Shown here: piece after piece, positions 48,531 through 57,698 of the stretch
Numbering within the stretch: position 1 is the first letter of the stretch
How the letters are laid out: every line of letters starts with the position of its first letter
From: an uncultured Clostridia bacterium
GTDB taxonomy: Bacteria; Bacillota; Clostridia; UBA1381
Direction of reading: 5' to 3'
Assembly (NCBI GenBank): GCA_934489015.1
Contig: CAKSSN010000016.1
Coordinates: 1-60,716 of the forward strand
Length of the DNA stretch: 60,716 nt
Position numbers and translations under genes: made by a program
Notes under the pieces: generated by a model
The model's database searches: none
What the model saw: the letters and a program-made list of their open reading frames with translations, nothing else
Told to the model about the DNA's origin: nothing

Positions 48531-50624
48531 TTAATCCTTCCACACAAAAATATATTCCATTTTTTCTTCTCCCGTTCCGAGCTCGGCATAAAATGTATAG
48601 CCGCCGAAATGATATTTATACGAGGTATACCCTACAGTAAAATCGCTTTCCGGCTCAACTTGCTTTTCGTAGCTTCCGAAAAGCGCCGAAAGCTCATCGG
48701 GAGAATATTCCGTTTTGTCGGGATTGTCGGTAAGCTCCGATATGTACGCCAAAATCATGCCGCATGTGTCCGAGTCCGAAAGGTCGTCAATCACATTATA
48801 GTTATACTCATTTTTATTGTAAAAGAGTTCACTTTTGAGGTTTGAATGGGTGTAATACCTGCCGCCGCCCAAAAACTCCGAAGCATTAACAGGTCCGTAA
48901 ACGCCGATAATTTCAGCTTTTGTTTTGCCTATGCACGACGCAAGTCTTTCATTTAAAACGCTGCCTTTTTCCTGATTTCCGCTCGTTATAATAACTCGTC
49001 TTTCCTTTTCGTCCCAGCCGACGCTGCACCCGAACGCTTCCGAAACGGCGCGCGCCGGAACCATTGTTCTGCCGCCGATAATGCGCGCGGCAACGTCAAG
49101 CTCTTTCGCTCTTCCGTTTACGAAAATACGCCCGTCGCCGATTGTAAGCGAAACATTAATGCCGCTCATTTCGGAAGTTACGGTTTTTGTTTCATCGTTC
49201 CAGTTTACCGACGCGCCGAGCGCTTCAAAAATCGCCCTAAGCGGAACGAGCGTTCTTCCCTCTTCTATAACAGGCTCCTGGTCGAACACAATGTCATTTC
49301 CGTTTACGCTGACATATATGCGGCTCGGATAAAACTGCGAAATATCAAGCACTCTCACCGTTTCGGCTTCCGTATTCTCTCCCTCTCTGCCATAGGATAT
49401 ATTTAAAACATTTCCCACTATCTGCAAATCGTAAACCCATCCGTAGCTTTCGTCATTGTCGCGGTAAAGCTCCGCGCCGTCCTTTGTGAAAACAGCAAGA
49501 TTTGGTCCGTAATAGCCGCTTATGTAAACATTTCCGTAACCGTCAAATTCCATACGATTTCCGCCGCCGACATTCTGCGCTTTCCATTTTATATTTCCCG
49601 TTTCGCTGTCAATCGCATATAAAATTCCGCCTGCGGCAAGGTAAATCGCATCGTCGTTATGATACGCGTCGGAAATAAGCTCAAGCTCCGTTCTCATAAG
49701 CCTTTCGGTCTTAAATTCCCACAAAAGCCCGCCTCTGTAAGCTCTCAAAATTCCCTGCTCAACGCTTCCGTCTTCATTTATTTGAAAATCAATCTTATAT
49801 TCACCGTCTACATTTTCCGCCGGATACGGAGCGTTCTCGAGCAGCTCTCCGGTGTCAAGCAGCGCTTTGTTTTTTTCGATTCTGTAAAGGCGCTTTTTTG
49901 TAAAAAACTCGCTCATCGGCTCGGAATTTGCAGCATTCATATCGGTTTTTTTAATCTGAAAATCGCACATACCGCTGCCGTATTCCCTGCTGCACTCGGC
50001 ATAATAAAGCTCACCGTCAAAAATATCAAAATCAATCACGTTTTTAATCAATACAGCCGCGTCCGAGCCGTCGGGATTTGACACATATATATCCGAAACG
50101 AAAGAATTACCGTTATCCGGCATATAATAAATCTTATCGCCGCAGGTTTTCAGCTGCATAAGCGATTTGCTAAACCAAAGCTCCTCCGTTCCGTTTTCCA
50201 AATCGTATATAAAAGCCTGCGTTCCGTCTTCGTCCGACAATTCATAATACAAATATTTATCCCTCCAGCAGCCGCACGGTATTGCGCCGTCTGTGTCAAG
50301 CACATGCTCAAGCGTCAAGGCTCTGATATTAAACCTGTAAATGCCCGGTCTGTCCTCGTAAAGGGATGAGAAATAAATATTGTTTCCGTCGGTTATAAAG
50401 TAATCCACATCGTAAAGAAGCATATCGGACGTTTCCGTCAGGGTGTTAATGCGGTTTAAAATGCCGTCATAGTCTACGCTGTAGATACAATCCCCGAACT
50501 GCGCCGACAGCACAAATTCACCGTAAGGATTTTGGAGTACGGGTAAAATATATTCGCTATCCGCATAAGCCGATACGCCGAAAAGCGCGGCTATGCAAAA
50601 TAAAGTACACAATAATTTTTTCAT
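48531..50624 (-). CDS. Secreted beta-propeller-like protein with copper-amine-oxidase-like stalk domain
   Basis: A 697-residue protein with signal peptide (MKKLLCTLFCIAALFGVSAYA). Residues ~30-410 contain WD/PQQ-propeller-like blocks (NNIYFSSLYEDRPGIYRFN, DAIYLAAGGILYAIDSETGN, FDGYGNVYISGYYGPNLAVF), similar to DUF5050-type propellers. Residues ~430-560 form a copper_amine_oxidase_N stalk domain (EGRTLVPLRAIFEALGASVN, GGRTMVPARAVSEAFGCSV). The last ~130 residues are unassigned. Likely extracellular; the ligand is unknown. A stalk domain of the same family ends the 25.8-kb protein. Confidence 0.8.
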   Translation of the reverse strand: MKKLLCTLFCIAALFGVSAYADSEYILPVLQNPYGEFVLSAQFGDCIYSVDYDGILNRINTLTETSDMLLYDVDYFITDGNNIYFSSLYEDRPGIYRFNIRALTLEHVLDTDGAIPCGCWRDKYLYYELSDEDGTQAFIYDLENGTEELWFSKSLMQLKTCGDKIYYMPDNGNSFVSDIYVSNPDGSDAAVLIKNVIDFDIFDGELYYAECSREYGSGMCDFQIKKTDMNAANSEPMSEFFTKKRLYRIEKNKALLDTGELLENAPYPAENVDGEYKIDFQINEDGSVEQGILRAYRGGLLWEFKTERLMRTELELISDAYHNDDAIYLAAGGILYAIDSETGNIKWKAQNVGGGNRMEFDGYGNVYISGYYGPNLAVFTKDGAELYRDNDESYGWVYDLQIVGNVLNISYGREGENTEAETVRVLDISQFYPSRIYVSVNGNDIVFDQEPVIEEGRTLVPLRAIFEALGASVNWNDETKTVTSEMSGINVSLTIGDGRIFVNGRAKELDVAARIIGGRTMVPARAVSEAFGCSVGWDEKERRVIITSGNQEKGSVLNERLASCIGKTKAEIIGVYGPVNASEFLGGGRYYTHSNLKSELFYNKNEYNYNVIDDLSDSDTCGMILAYISELTDNPDKTEYSPDELSALFGSYEKQVEPESDFTVGYTSYKYHFGGYTFYAELGTGEEKMEYIFVWKD

Positions 50625-50721
50625 AAAAATTCCTTACCTTTCTTTTATTTCTTTTGTGTAGACTTCAAAGATGAATTTTATAATTATAATATAACATATT
50701 ATTTCCTGTTTGTCAAGCAAT

Positions 50722-50747
50722 AAAAAAAGCCGACGGTAAAATCGGCT
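50722..50747 (-). terminator. Terminator of the nucleoid-associated protein gene
   Basis: AGCCGA / TCGGCT stem (6 bp, 8-nt loop). On the minus strand it is followed by TTTTTTT. Confidence 0.75.
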
Positions 50748-50753
50748 CATTAA

Positions 50754-51761
50754 TTATGATTTATTCAAAATCTGACTTATATTATTAATCTGTATTGAAA
50801 TCGTTCCGTCATCATTATTCAAAATGCTTACATTTTCTTCATCTCTGTAAAACTCCGCCGGGAAAGAAATTTCAATGCCCGTATCGGTCACGATTTTTAT
50901 ATTTTTCTCGGCTCGCTTTTCGATATATTCGCTCTTTTCTATTTTCTCCGGCACCTCCGCTTCGCGCGTTTTTTCAAGAAAATCATCCCTTGCCGCAGGA
51001 GAAGAATTAAACACCGCTTCGGCAATCGCCTTTGTGTCAACTTCTTCCTCGTCAGCCGGCATATTTCTTATATACTGCCTGAGCGCAACGTCTGTATCAA
51101 CGGTATCTCCGCCGTATTCCTCCGTAACCGCCTTTGCCGCTTTTTGAAGCGAATTAAACGACTCCTTAGGCGAAATTCCGTACTCGCACTCAAGAAGCAC
51201 CTCCGACATCAAATTCATTTTCTGTCCGTCAAGCGTTACGCTTTTGCCCTTGAATTTTATGCTGAGGTCCTCACCGTCGATAAATGCGCAGTCGGAAAGG
51301 CGCTGCGTTGCCGGCGGAAGAATTGAATAGTAGTTTATTATTTCATTTTTAACCGCTCCGTCCTCCTGCACAACTCTGTGGGTAAAGCCCGCCTTATTGT
51401 CGCACTTTAAAATTACAACCGTGCGGCGCTCATGAATAATGCAGTCGCAAACTATTATATCGGAAGCAAGCGCCACCTCCGCCTGGCTTATTCCCTCCTG
51501 AAGCCGCTTTGCCGCAACGGTCGAAAACTCCACAAAATCCGTTTTGCCGCCGAAATATTCCTTTGCATGATATTTAAAGCCGCTGTTATCCGAAAACTCG
51601 CCGCTTCTCATTGACGGGTCTTCATACATTTTTTCAATGCGCGTTAAAAGAAACGCCGAAACCGACGCTTCCGAAAGGTCAAGCTCCTTGTCCGAATACA
51701 TTGACGTTTCAATGCCCGGCGCGATTATATGTACAATTGCTTTATTGAGTGTAATTATCAT
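50754..51761 (-). CDS. 37-kDa nucleoid-associated protein family (YejK/NdpA-like)
   Basis: A 335-residue cytosolic protein. The start IITLNKAIVHIIAPGIETSM, VALASDIIVCDCIIHERRTV and VILKCDNKAGFTHRV correspond to the nucleoid-associated family best known from YejK. The C-terminal half is charged (EEVDTKAIAEAVFNSSPAAR) and ends with a beta-rich segment including IEISFPAEFY. AAAGGATTG precedes the ATG. In Firmicutes the family's function is not established; it also appears in phage islands. It is monocistronic with its own terminator. Confidence 0.75.
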   Translation of the reverse strand: MIITLNKAIVHIIAPGIETSMYSDKELDLSEASVSAFLLTRIEKMYEDPSMRSGEFSDNSGFKYHAKEYFGGKTDFVEFSTVAAKRLQEGISQAEVALASDIIVCDCIIHERRTVVILKCDNKAGFTHRVVQEDGAVKNEIINYYSILPPATQRLSDCAFIDGEDLSIKFKGKSVTLDGQKMNLMSEVLLECEYGISPKESFNSLQKAAKAVTEEYGGDTVDTDVALRQYIRNMPADEEEVDTKAIAEAVFNSSPAARDDFLEKTREAEVPEKIEKSEYIEKRAEKNIKIVTDTGIEISFPAEFYRDEENVSILNNDDGTISIQINNISQILNKS

Positions 51762-51883
51762 TATTTAATCAATCCTTTTTACCAAAATACCTGTTTATCA
51801 TATCATATTTTTTGCGTTTTGTCAATATTGACGTGTAAAATGTGCCCGATTATCTGCATTTTACACAAACAAAAATAAAACTA

Positions 51884-51912
51884 TTGAAAAATAATCTAAA
51901 GTATGATAAAAT
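51884..51912 (+). promoter_or_regulatory. Promoter upstream of the DtxR/MntR-like gene
   Basis: TTGAAA (51884-51889), 17-bp spacer, TAAAAT (51907-51912). Transcription would start near 51919, about 10 bases before a terminator hairpin. Confidence 0.65.
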
Positions 51913-51929
51913 AATTTCAGAAACCAATG

Positions 51930-51963
51930 GGGGTTCGGCTTATTTGCCGAACCCCTTTTTTTA
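51930..51963 (+). terminator. Leader terminator / attenuator before the DtxR/MntR-like gene
   Basis: GGGGTTCGGC / GCCGAACCCC, a 10-bp GC-rich stem with a 6-nt loop, followed by a run of T. It lies between the promoter and the regulator gene, so it would stop most transcripts unless relieved. Confidence 0.75.
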
Positions 51964-51988
51964 ATTTTTAGCAGGGGACGTGAAATTT

Positions 51989-52354
51989 ATGACCATAACG
52001 CCAATTCTTGAAAACTATCTTGAAGCAATCTACTTAAAAAGCGCAAACGGCTATTCCGTAAGAATTACCGATATGTCGCGACAGCTCGGCATTTCAAAAT
52101 CAGGCATAAACAGAGCCGTAAATTCGCTCTGCGCTCTCGGACTTGTTGATCATCGCTCCTACGGCGGAATTAAAATAACTGACGAGGGCAGAAAATACGC
52201 CAAAAAACTGATTTACAAAAAGGAGCTTGTAACGAGATTTTTTATGCATACGCTTAATTTGAGCGAGCAGGACGCGCGCGCGGAGGCGGCGTGCATAGAG
52301 CATACAGTCGGCGAAAAAACGGTTGATAAAATCGCCGCTTATCTGAACGCTTAG
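51989..52354 (+). CDS. DtxR/MntR-family metal-dependent regulator (short form)
   Basis: A 121-residue regulator. The start is ATG 51989, ten bases after AGGGGA; GTG 51980 is too close. The N-terminal winged helix has NYLEAIYLKSANGYSVRITD and LGISKSGINRAVNSLCALGL, with wing HRSYGGIKITDEGRKYA. The dimerisation/metal part has LVTRFFMHTLNLSEQDARAE and ACIEHTVGEKTVDKI, so the Glu, Cys and His ligands of the family are mostly present. There is no SH3-like domain. Expected to sense Mn or Fe. No transporter gene is adjacent within the window. A terminator in its leader suggests transcript-level control. Confidence 0.85.
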   Translation: MTITPILENYLEAIYLKSANGYSVRITDMSRQLGISKSGINRAVNSLCALGLVDHRSYGGIKITDEGRKYAKKLIYKKELVTRFFMHTLNLSEQDARAEAACIEHTVGEKTVDKIAAYLNA

Positions 52355-52479
52355 CCGCATAATCCGAGCGCCTGAATTTAAAGCGCGCGCCGTTCGCCCC
52401 GCGCGCGCACGGAAAATAAAAATCCGACAGGCGCGCTTTTAATAAACGTTGTCCGCTCCAAACGCCCAAGCACTCACTT

Positions 52480-53316
52480 TTAATAGGCGCTGTCCGCCCT
52501 GAACGCTTTGGGCGTAATTCCCTTTATGCTCTTAAATGTTTTAATAAAATAACTAAGGTCGTTAAAGCCGCAGCCGTATGCAATATCGGTTATGGGCATA
52601 TCGGTTGAAATAAGCTTTCTCGCCGCACGCTCAACGCGATAGGTGTTTAAATATTTAACAGGCGTTTTGCCGGTCATTTCCCTGAAAAACGCGCAAAAAT
52701 ATTTCGGGCTCATGTCCGCCTCAAACGCCATTTCCTCAAGGCTTATCTGCTTGTCGTAAGACTGCCTTATAAAGCTTAAAACGCGCCTTAGCTTTGCATT
52801 CGTTTTCTCGCTTCCGCCAAGCTCCGAAACCTTTTTATAAAGCTTGTTTTCCATTATAACCGCAAACAGGCTGTACAGCTGCGCTATTATAAAAAACGAG
52901 CCTTTTTCCTCTTTCATCGCTTCAAACAGGCTGTCCGCCGCAGGCTTCACGATTGAATTTTTATCAAAATGGTCATTCACCGCAAAAACATGATTTTCTA
53001 TGTTTTCTATAAACGCTCTTTCCTCCTTGCCGCCGGAGGATAAAATTTCGGTTGAAAAAACAATACATTCGTATTTGCAATTTTCGGGCGACGCGCCGTG
53101 CACCGTTTCGGGATTTACAAAAATCAGCTCACCCTCCCCCGCACAAAAGAAGCGGTTGTTAAGCTTCATGTTAAGTCTGCCGCTTATAATCCTTATTATT
53201 TCCACGCTTTCGTGCCAGTGGTGCGCCATTTCGTATTTAGGGTTTTTGTCGTCTATCGAATACAGCTGTATCGGAAAATCTATCGTTCCGTGCTGCTTTG
53301 TTTCTATGTAGCTCAT
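52480..53316 (-). CDS. AraC-family regulator with cupin sensor domain
   Basis: A 278-residue cytosolic regulator. The start is ATG 53316 (MSYIETKQHGTIDFPI) with AAAGGGTG upstream. An AraC_binding/cupin domain (about 1-150) includes AHHWHESVEIIRIISGRLN and EGELIFVNPETVHG with metal-like histidines. The C-terminal HTH pair (about 180-278) includes ISLEEMAFEADMSPKYFCAF, TPVKYLNTYRVERAARKL and GFNDLSYFIKTFKSIKG. It is transcribed divergently from L-fucose isomerase across a 137-bp gap and is therefore its likely activator. Confidence 0.9.
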   Translation of the reverse strand: MSYIETKQHGTIDFPIQLYSIDDKNPKYEMAHHWHESVEIIRIISGRLNMKLNNRFFCAGEGELIFVNPETVHGASPENCKYECIVFSTEILSSGGKEERAFIENIENHVFAVNDHFDKNSIVKPAADSLFEAMKEEKGSFFIIAQLYSLFAVIMENKLYKKVSELGGSEKTNAKLRRVLSFIRQSYDKQISLEEMAFEADMSPKYFCAFFREMTGKTPVKYLNTYRVERAARKLISTDMPITDIAYGCGFNDLSYFIKTFKSIKGITPKAFRADSAY

Positions 53317-53453
53317 AGTTTTCACCCTTTCTGAATATTATTATACTTTTTATTATTATAACACAAGTAATACATCAATTTCAAGTATATAATTATATTG
53401 TTAAAGAAAATTAACATTCGGGCAATTTTATAAATATAAGGAGGAATTGTTTT

Positions 53454-55256
53454 ATGGCAAAAAACAGACTTATCGGTGATTATCCGGTAATAGGTATCCG
53501 TCCGACAATAGACGGAAGAAGAGGACCTCTTAAGGTAAGAGAGTCATTAGAGGAGCAGACAATGGGAATGGCAAAGTCAGCGGCTGAGCTTATTTCCTCA
53601 ACACTCAGATATTCAAACGGCGATCCGGTTAAGGTTGTTATCGCAGATACAACAATAGGCCGCGTTGCCGAAGCTGCCGCATGCGCCGAGAAATTCAGAA
53701 AAGAGGGCGTAAGCATTACATTAACCGTTACTCCCTGCTGGTGCTACGGCTCGGAAACAATGGATATGGACCCGATGACAATAAAGGGCGTTTGGGGCTT
53801 TAACGGAACAGAGCGTCCGGGCGCTGTTTATCTTGCTTCCGTTCTCGCTTCACACGCGCAGAAAGGGCTTCCCGCTTTCGGAATTTACGGTCATGACGTT
53901 CAGGACGCAGACTGCAAGGAAATCCCCGAAGACGTTAAGGAAAAGATTATCCGTTTTGCAAAAGCTGCCGTTGCGGTTGCAACAATGCGCGGAAAATCAT
54001 ATCTCCAGATCGGCTCAATCACAATGGGTATCGGCGGCTCAATAATCAACCCCGAATTTATGGAGGAATATCTCGGACTCAGAGTTGAATCGGTTGACGA
54101 GGTTGAAATTATAAGACGTATGGAAGAGGGCATTTACGATCATGCCGAGTTTGAAAAGGCTCTTGCATGGACAAAGAAAAACTGCCCCGAAGGCTTTGAC
54201 AAAAACCCCGACATGGTGCGCGAGTCGGACGAAAAGAAAGAAAAGTCTTGGGAATTTATCGTTAAGATGATGTGCATTATCAAGGACCTTTACAACGGAA
54301 ACAAAAATCTTCCGGAGGGCTGCGAGGAAGAGTCTGTCGGTCATAACGCAATTGTCGGCGGTTTTCAGGGTCAGCGTCAGTGGACGGACTTTTATCCGAA
54401 CTGCGACTTCCCCGAATCAATGCTCAACTCCTCATTTGACTGGGAAGGCGCAAGAGAGCCTTACATACTCGGTACTGAAAACGATACTCTTAACGCTATT
54501 GGCATGCTTTTCGGTAAGCTTCTTACAAACACGGCGCAGATTTTTGCCGACGTAAGAACATACTGGAGCCCCGAAGCCGTTAAGAAAGCTACAGGCTATG
54601 AGCTTGAGGGAATTGCAAAGGAAGCCGGCGGATTTATCCACCTCATCAACTCCGGCGCTGCCTGCATTGACGCCTGCGGCGAGGTTAAGGACGAAAACGG
54701 AAACGGCGTTATAAAGCCGTTCTGGGAAATGACGGAAAAAGATATGGACGCTTGCCTTAAGGCTACAACATGGTGCGCAGCCGACAAGGGCTATTTCAGA
54801 GGCGGCGGCTTCTCATCAAGATTTTTGACAAGAAGCGAAATGCCGGCTACAATGATGCGTCTTAACATTGTTAAGGGTCTGGGCCCTGTTATGCAGATTG
54901 CAGAGGGCTGGACGGTTAATCTCCCCGACGAGGTTTCCGACAAGCTCTGGAAGAGAACGGACTACACATGGCCGTGCACATGGTTTGCTCCGAGAACAAC
55001 CGGCGAGGGCGCGTTCAAGACAGCTTACGACGTTATGAATAACTGGGGCGCAAATCACGGCGCTATCAGCTACGGTCATATCGGCGCGGATCTTATTACG
55101 CTCTGCTCAATGCTCAGAATACCTGTTTGCATGCATAACGTTCCCGAAGATCAGATTTTCCGTCCCGCAAGCTGGAATGCTTTCGGAATGGACAAAGAGG
55201 GTCAGGATTTCAGAGCATGCAAGGCATACGGCCCGATGTATAAAAACATCAGATAA
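53454..55256 (+). CDS. fucI: L-fucose isomerase
   Basis: A 600-residue Mn-dependent ketol isomerase converting L-fucose to L-fuculose (also D-arabinose to D-ribulose). Full length for the family. The start IGDYPVIGIRPTIDGRRGPL is typical. SVGHNAIVGGFQGQRQWTDF and the central metal segment EPYILGTENDTLNAIGMLFG (Glu, Asp) are conserved. ANHGAISYGHIGADLITLCS carries the late His. RBS AAGGAGG. It lies divergent to an AraC regulator. Fuculokinase and aldolase genes are not in the window, so other pathway genes are elsewhere or the true substrate differs. Confidence 0.93.
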   Translation: MAKNRLIGDYPVIGIRPTIDGRRGPLKVRESLEEQTMGMAKSAAELISSTLRYSNGDPVKVVIADTTIGRVAEAAACAEKFRKEGVSITLTVTPCWCYGSETMDMDPMTIKGVWGFNGTERPGAVYLASVLASHAQKGLPAFGIYGHDVQDADCKEIPEDVKEKIIRFAKAAVAVATMRGKSYLQIGSITMGIGGSIINPEFMEEYLGLRVESVDEVEIIRRMEEGIYDHAEFEKALAWTKKNCPEGFDKNPDMVRESDEKKEKSWEFIVKMMCIIKDLYNGNKNLPEGCEEESVGHNAIVGGFQGQRQWTDFYPNCDFPESMLNSSFDWEGAREPYILGTENDTLNAIGMLFGKLLTNTAQIFADVRTYWSPEAVKKATGYELEGIAKEAGGFIHLINSGAACIDACGEVKDENGNGVIKPFWEMTEKDMDACLKATTWCAADKGYFRGGGFSSRFLTRSEMPATMMRLNIVKGLGPVMQIAEGWTVNLPDEVSDKLWKRTDYTWPCTWFAPRTTGEGAFKTAYDVMNNWGANHGAISYGHIGADLITLCSMLRIPVCMHNVPEDQIFRPASWNAFGMDKEGQDFRACKAYGPMYKNIR

Positions 55257-55287
55257 AATACGGTGCTGCGGATTTTTATCCGCATAG

Positions 55288-55316
55288 AAAGGGGACGCCA
55301 AAAAAGCGCCCCCTTT
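55288..55316 (+). terminator. Terminator of fucI
   Basis: AAAGGGGACGC pairs with GCGCCCCCTTT (one mismatch) across 7 bases, 32 bases after the stop. The T-run is short. Confidence 0.6.
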
Positions 55317-55407
55317 AGCTGCCTTATGCGAACTTACCGAGCTGTGAGCTTTCGCAGATGGTTATAAATCGGCTTGCCGAAAAAAACAGCAAAAGAGGTT
55401 ATACAAT

Positions 55408-56118
55408 ATGTGGAACGGATTTAAACGGATTGATTTTGAATTTAAGGGCAGAGAAGCTGTGCTTATTATCCCCGAAAAACCGAATAAAAACAAAAACTGG
55501 GTTTTTAAAACGGAGTATTTTGACGCGTTTCCAAACCTTGAAATTGAAATGGTAAAGCGCGGATGGCATTTGGCATACATTAAAAACAAGCACAGATGGT
55601 GCTGCGATGAGGATTTATATCTGAAAAAGGAGTTTTCAGACTTTCTTGCCGAAAAATACGGACTTTACAAAAAATCCGTACCTGTCGGAATGAGCTGCGG
55701 CGGTATGTTCGCCGTAAAGTACACTTCCCTTTTCCCCGAAAGCGTGTCTTGCCTTTATTTAGACGCTCCGGTTATGAATTTGCTGTCTTGCCCGGCTGAT
55801 TTGGGAAAAGCAAACGGCGGAATGTTTGAGGAATTTACCGCTGCAACCGGCATGACGATGTCGGAGCTTATTTGCTACAGAGAGCACCCGATTGATAAAA
55901 TCAACATTCTCGCTGAAAACAAAATACCCGTAATTATGGTGTACGGGAAAGAGGACGATATTGTTCCCTATTCGGAAAACGGCGAAATTCTCGAAAAATA
56001 TTACAAAGAGCATGATTTGCCGATAAAAGCAATCGGTAAAGACGGCTGCGGCCATCATCCGCACGGGCTCGAGGACCCGACGGAAATAGCCGATTTTATT
56101 GAAAAATTCGCAGACTGA
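55408..56118 (+). CDS. Alpha/beta hydrolase
   Basis: A 236-residue cytosolic hydrolase. The nucleophile elbow is VPVGMSCGGMFAVKY (Ser, in an SxSxG-like GMSCGG). The acid is in VIMVYGKEDDIVPYSENG, and the His is in GKDGCGHHPHGLEDPTEIAD. AREAVLIIPEKPNKNKNWVF-like N-terminal sequence and HLAYIKNKHRWCCDEDLYL recall sugar-ester or prolyl-oligopeptidase-type esterases seen near fucose/rhamnose genes. RBS AGAGGTT. It follows fucI on the same strand, separated by a weak terminator; a role in deacylating host-glycan-derived sugars is a guess. Confidence 0.8.
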   Translation: MWNGFKRIDFEFKGREAVLIIPEKPNKNKNWVFKTEYFDAFPNLEIEMVKRGWHLAYIKNKHRWCCDEDLYLKKEFSDFLAEKYGLYKKSVPVGMSCGGMFAVKYTSLFPESVSCLYLDAPVMNLLSCPADLGKANGGMFEEFTAATGMTMSELICYREHPIDKINILAENKIPVIMVYGKEDDIVPYSENGEILEKYYKEHDLPIKAIGKDGCGHHPHGLEDPTEIADFIEKFAD

Positions 56119-56217
56119 AAACAGCCTTGCGGATAGGACTTTGGCGGAAAATGCAAAAAAACTTTCCGCCCTTCAAAACCGGAAAAGTTAATTAATAATC
56201 ACAAAATACATGGTGTT

Positions 56218-56259
56218 CTGCCGCAGGCTTGTAAAAAGCAAATTGCGGCAGATTTTTAT
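56218..56259 (+). terminator. Terminator of the hydrolase gene
   Basis: CTGCCGCA / TGCGGCAG, an 8-bp stem, followed by ATTTTTATT. A weaker hairpin (GGCGGAAA/TTTCCGCC) precedes it at 56143-56170. Confidence 0.8.
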
Positions 56260-56365
56260 TAAATTTTAATAAAATGTATTGATTTATTTAATTTTTTGTG
56301 ATATACTTTAGATGAAACGGTGGATGTTAAATTCCGCCGAATAAAAATGAAGGGTGGGATTATTT

Positions 56366-56791
56366 TTGACATACGGCTTTGTTTGGCTTGCGGCTATAGT
56401 TATTTTTCTGCTGCTTGAAGCCGTCACATATCAGCTCGTCTGCATTTGGTTTGCGGGCGGCGCGCTCGCGGCGCTCATCTCGTTCGGACTTAAAGCGTCG
56501 CCGACAGTGCAGATAGCCGTGTTTTTCGCGGTTTCAATCATTCTTCTGCTGCTGACGCGGCCGGCTTTGAAAAGGCTCATCAATGCTAAAAAGGTTAAAA
56601 CAAACGTTGACTTAATTCCCGGAAGCTGTGGGCTTGTTGTGGAAAGCATTGATAATCTGAGCGAAAAAGGCAGAGTCAAAGTCGGCGGCATGGAATGGGC
56701 TGCAAGGAGCGCAGGCGGCGAAAAAATCGAAAAAGGAACGGCGGTTGTCGTTAAAGAGGTTTCGGGCGTTAAGCTCATTGTAAGTATTTAA
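56366..56791 (+). CDS. NfeD-family membrane protein
   Basis: A protein of about 141 residues. TTG 56366 is the likely start, eight bases after AAGGGTGG; GTG 56354 overlaps the RBS. Two or three membrane segments (about 4-22, 28-47, 49-68) precede a C-terminal OB-fold (about 80-140; GSCGLVVESIDNLSEKGRVK, GGEKIEKGTAVVVKEV). NfeD proteins act with SPFH/stomatin proteins in membrane microdomains. Here the SPFH gene follows after 16 bases, the usual NfeD-stomatin pairing. Confidence 0.9.
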   Translation: MTYGFVWLAAIVIFLLLEAVTYQLVCIWFAGGALAALISFGLKASPTVQIAVFFAVSIILLLLTRPALKRLINAKKVKTNVDLIPGSCGLVVESIDNLSEKGRVKVGGMEWAARSAGGEKIEKGTAVVVKEVSGVKLIVSI

Positions 56792-56807
56792 AAGAAAGGA
56801 TATTATT

Positions 56808-57698
56808 ATGGGATTTGTTTTTGGTATTTTAATTATTGCTTTGATTATTATTGTTTCAAACATAAAAATCGTTCCGCAGGCGCACGCATATATTATTGAG
56901 CGTCTGGGCGGCTTTTATGCTGCATGGGGCGTTGGAGTTCATTTTAAGGTTCCGTTTATCGACAGGGTTATAAAAAAGGTTAGCTTAAAGGAGCACGTTG
57001 TTGACTTTGAGCCGCAGCCGGTTATAACAAAGGATAACGTAACAATGCAGATTGACACGGTTGTATATTATCAGATTACCGACCCAAAGCTGTTTACCTA
57101 CGGCGTTGAGCGTCCGATGATGGCTATTGAAAACCTCACCGCAACAACGCTCAGAAACATAATCGGCGATATGGAGCTTGACGAGTCGCTCACCTCGCGC
57201 GATGTTATAAACACAAAAATGAGAGCCGTTCTCGACGAAGCAACAGACCCTTGGGGAATTAAAATAAACCGCGTTGAGCTTAAAAACATTGTTCCGCCGA
57301 AAGAAATTCAGTCGGCAATGGAAAAGCAGATGAAGGCCGAGCGCGAGCGCAGAGAGGCAATACTCAAGGCAGAGGGTGAAAAAAAGTCCGCTATCCTTTT
57401 GGCTGAGGGCGACAAGGAATCGGCTATTTTGCGCGCAGAGGCTAAAAAGCTTGCAGAAATTCGCGAAGCTGAGGGTCATGCGCAGGCAATTGTAACGGTT
57501 CAGCAGGCTGTTGCGGACGGTATCAAAAAAATCAATGAAGCTAATCCGGGCGAAGCATATCTGACAATTAAGGCGCTCGAAAGCTTTACAAAGGCGGCTG
57601 ACGGAAAGGCCACAAAGATAATTATTCCGTCTGATATTCAGGGCATTGCCGGGCTTGCCGCGTCGCTTAAGGGTATTGTTGATGAAAAAAAGGACTAA
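56808..57698 (+). CDS. SPFH/stomatin-like (band 7) membrane protein
   Basis: A 296-residue protein with one N-terminal membrane anchor (FGILIIALIIIVSNI). The band-7 domain (about 20-190) has YIIERLGGFYAAWGVGVHFK, DNVTMQIDTVVYYQITDPK and DPWGIKINRVELKNIVPPKE. The C-terminal coiled coil (about 185-240) is rich in Glu/Ala/Lys (MKAERERREAILKAEGEKKS). It resembles QmcA/paraslipin and forms large membrane assemblies. RBS AAAGGATAT. It is in an operon with nfeD upstream and a NusG_II-domain gene overlapping its 3' end. Confidence 0.93.
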   Translation: MGFVFGILIIALIIIVSNIKIVPQAHAYIIERLGGFYAAWGVGVHFKVPFIDRVIKKVSLKEHVVDFEPQPVITKDNVTMQIDTVVYYQITDPKLFTYGVERPMMAIENLTATTLRNIIGDMELDESLTSRDVINTKMRAVLDEATDPWGIKINRVELKNIVPPKEIQSAMEKQMKAERERREAILKAEGEKKSAILLAEGDKESAILRAEAKKLAEIREAEGHAQAIVTVQQAVADGIKKINEANPGEAYLTIKALESFTKAADGKATKIIIPSDIQGIAGLAASLKGIVDEKKD

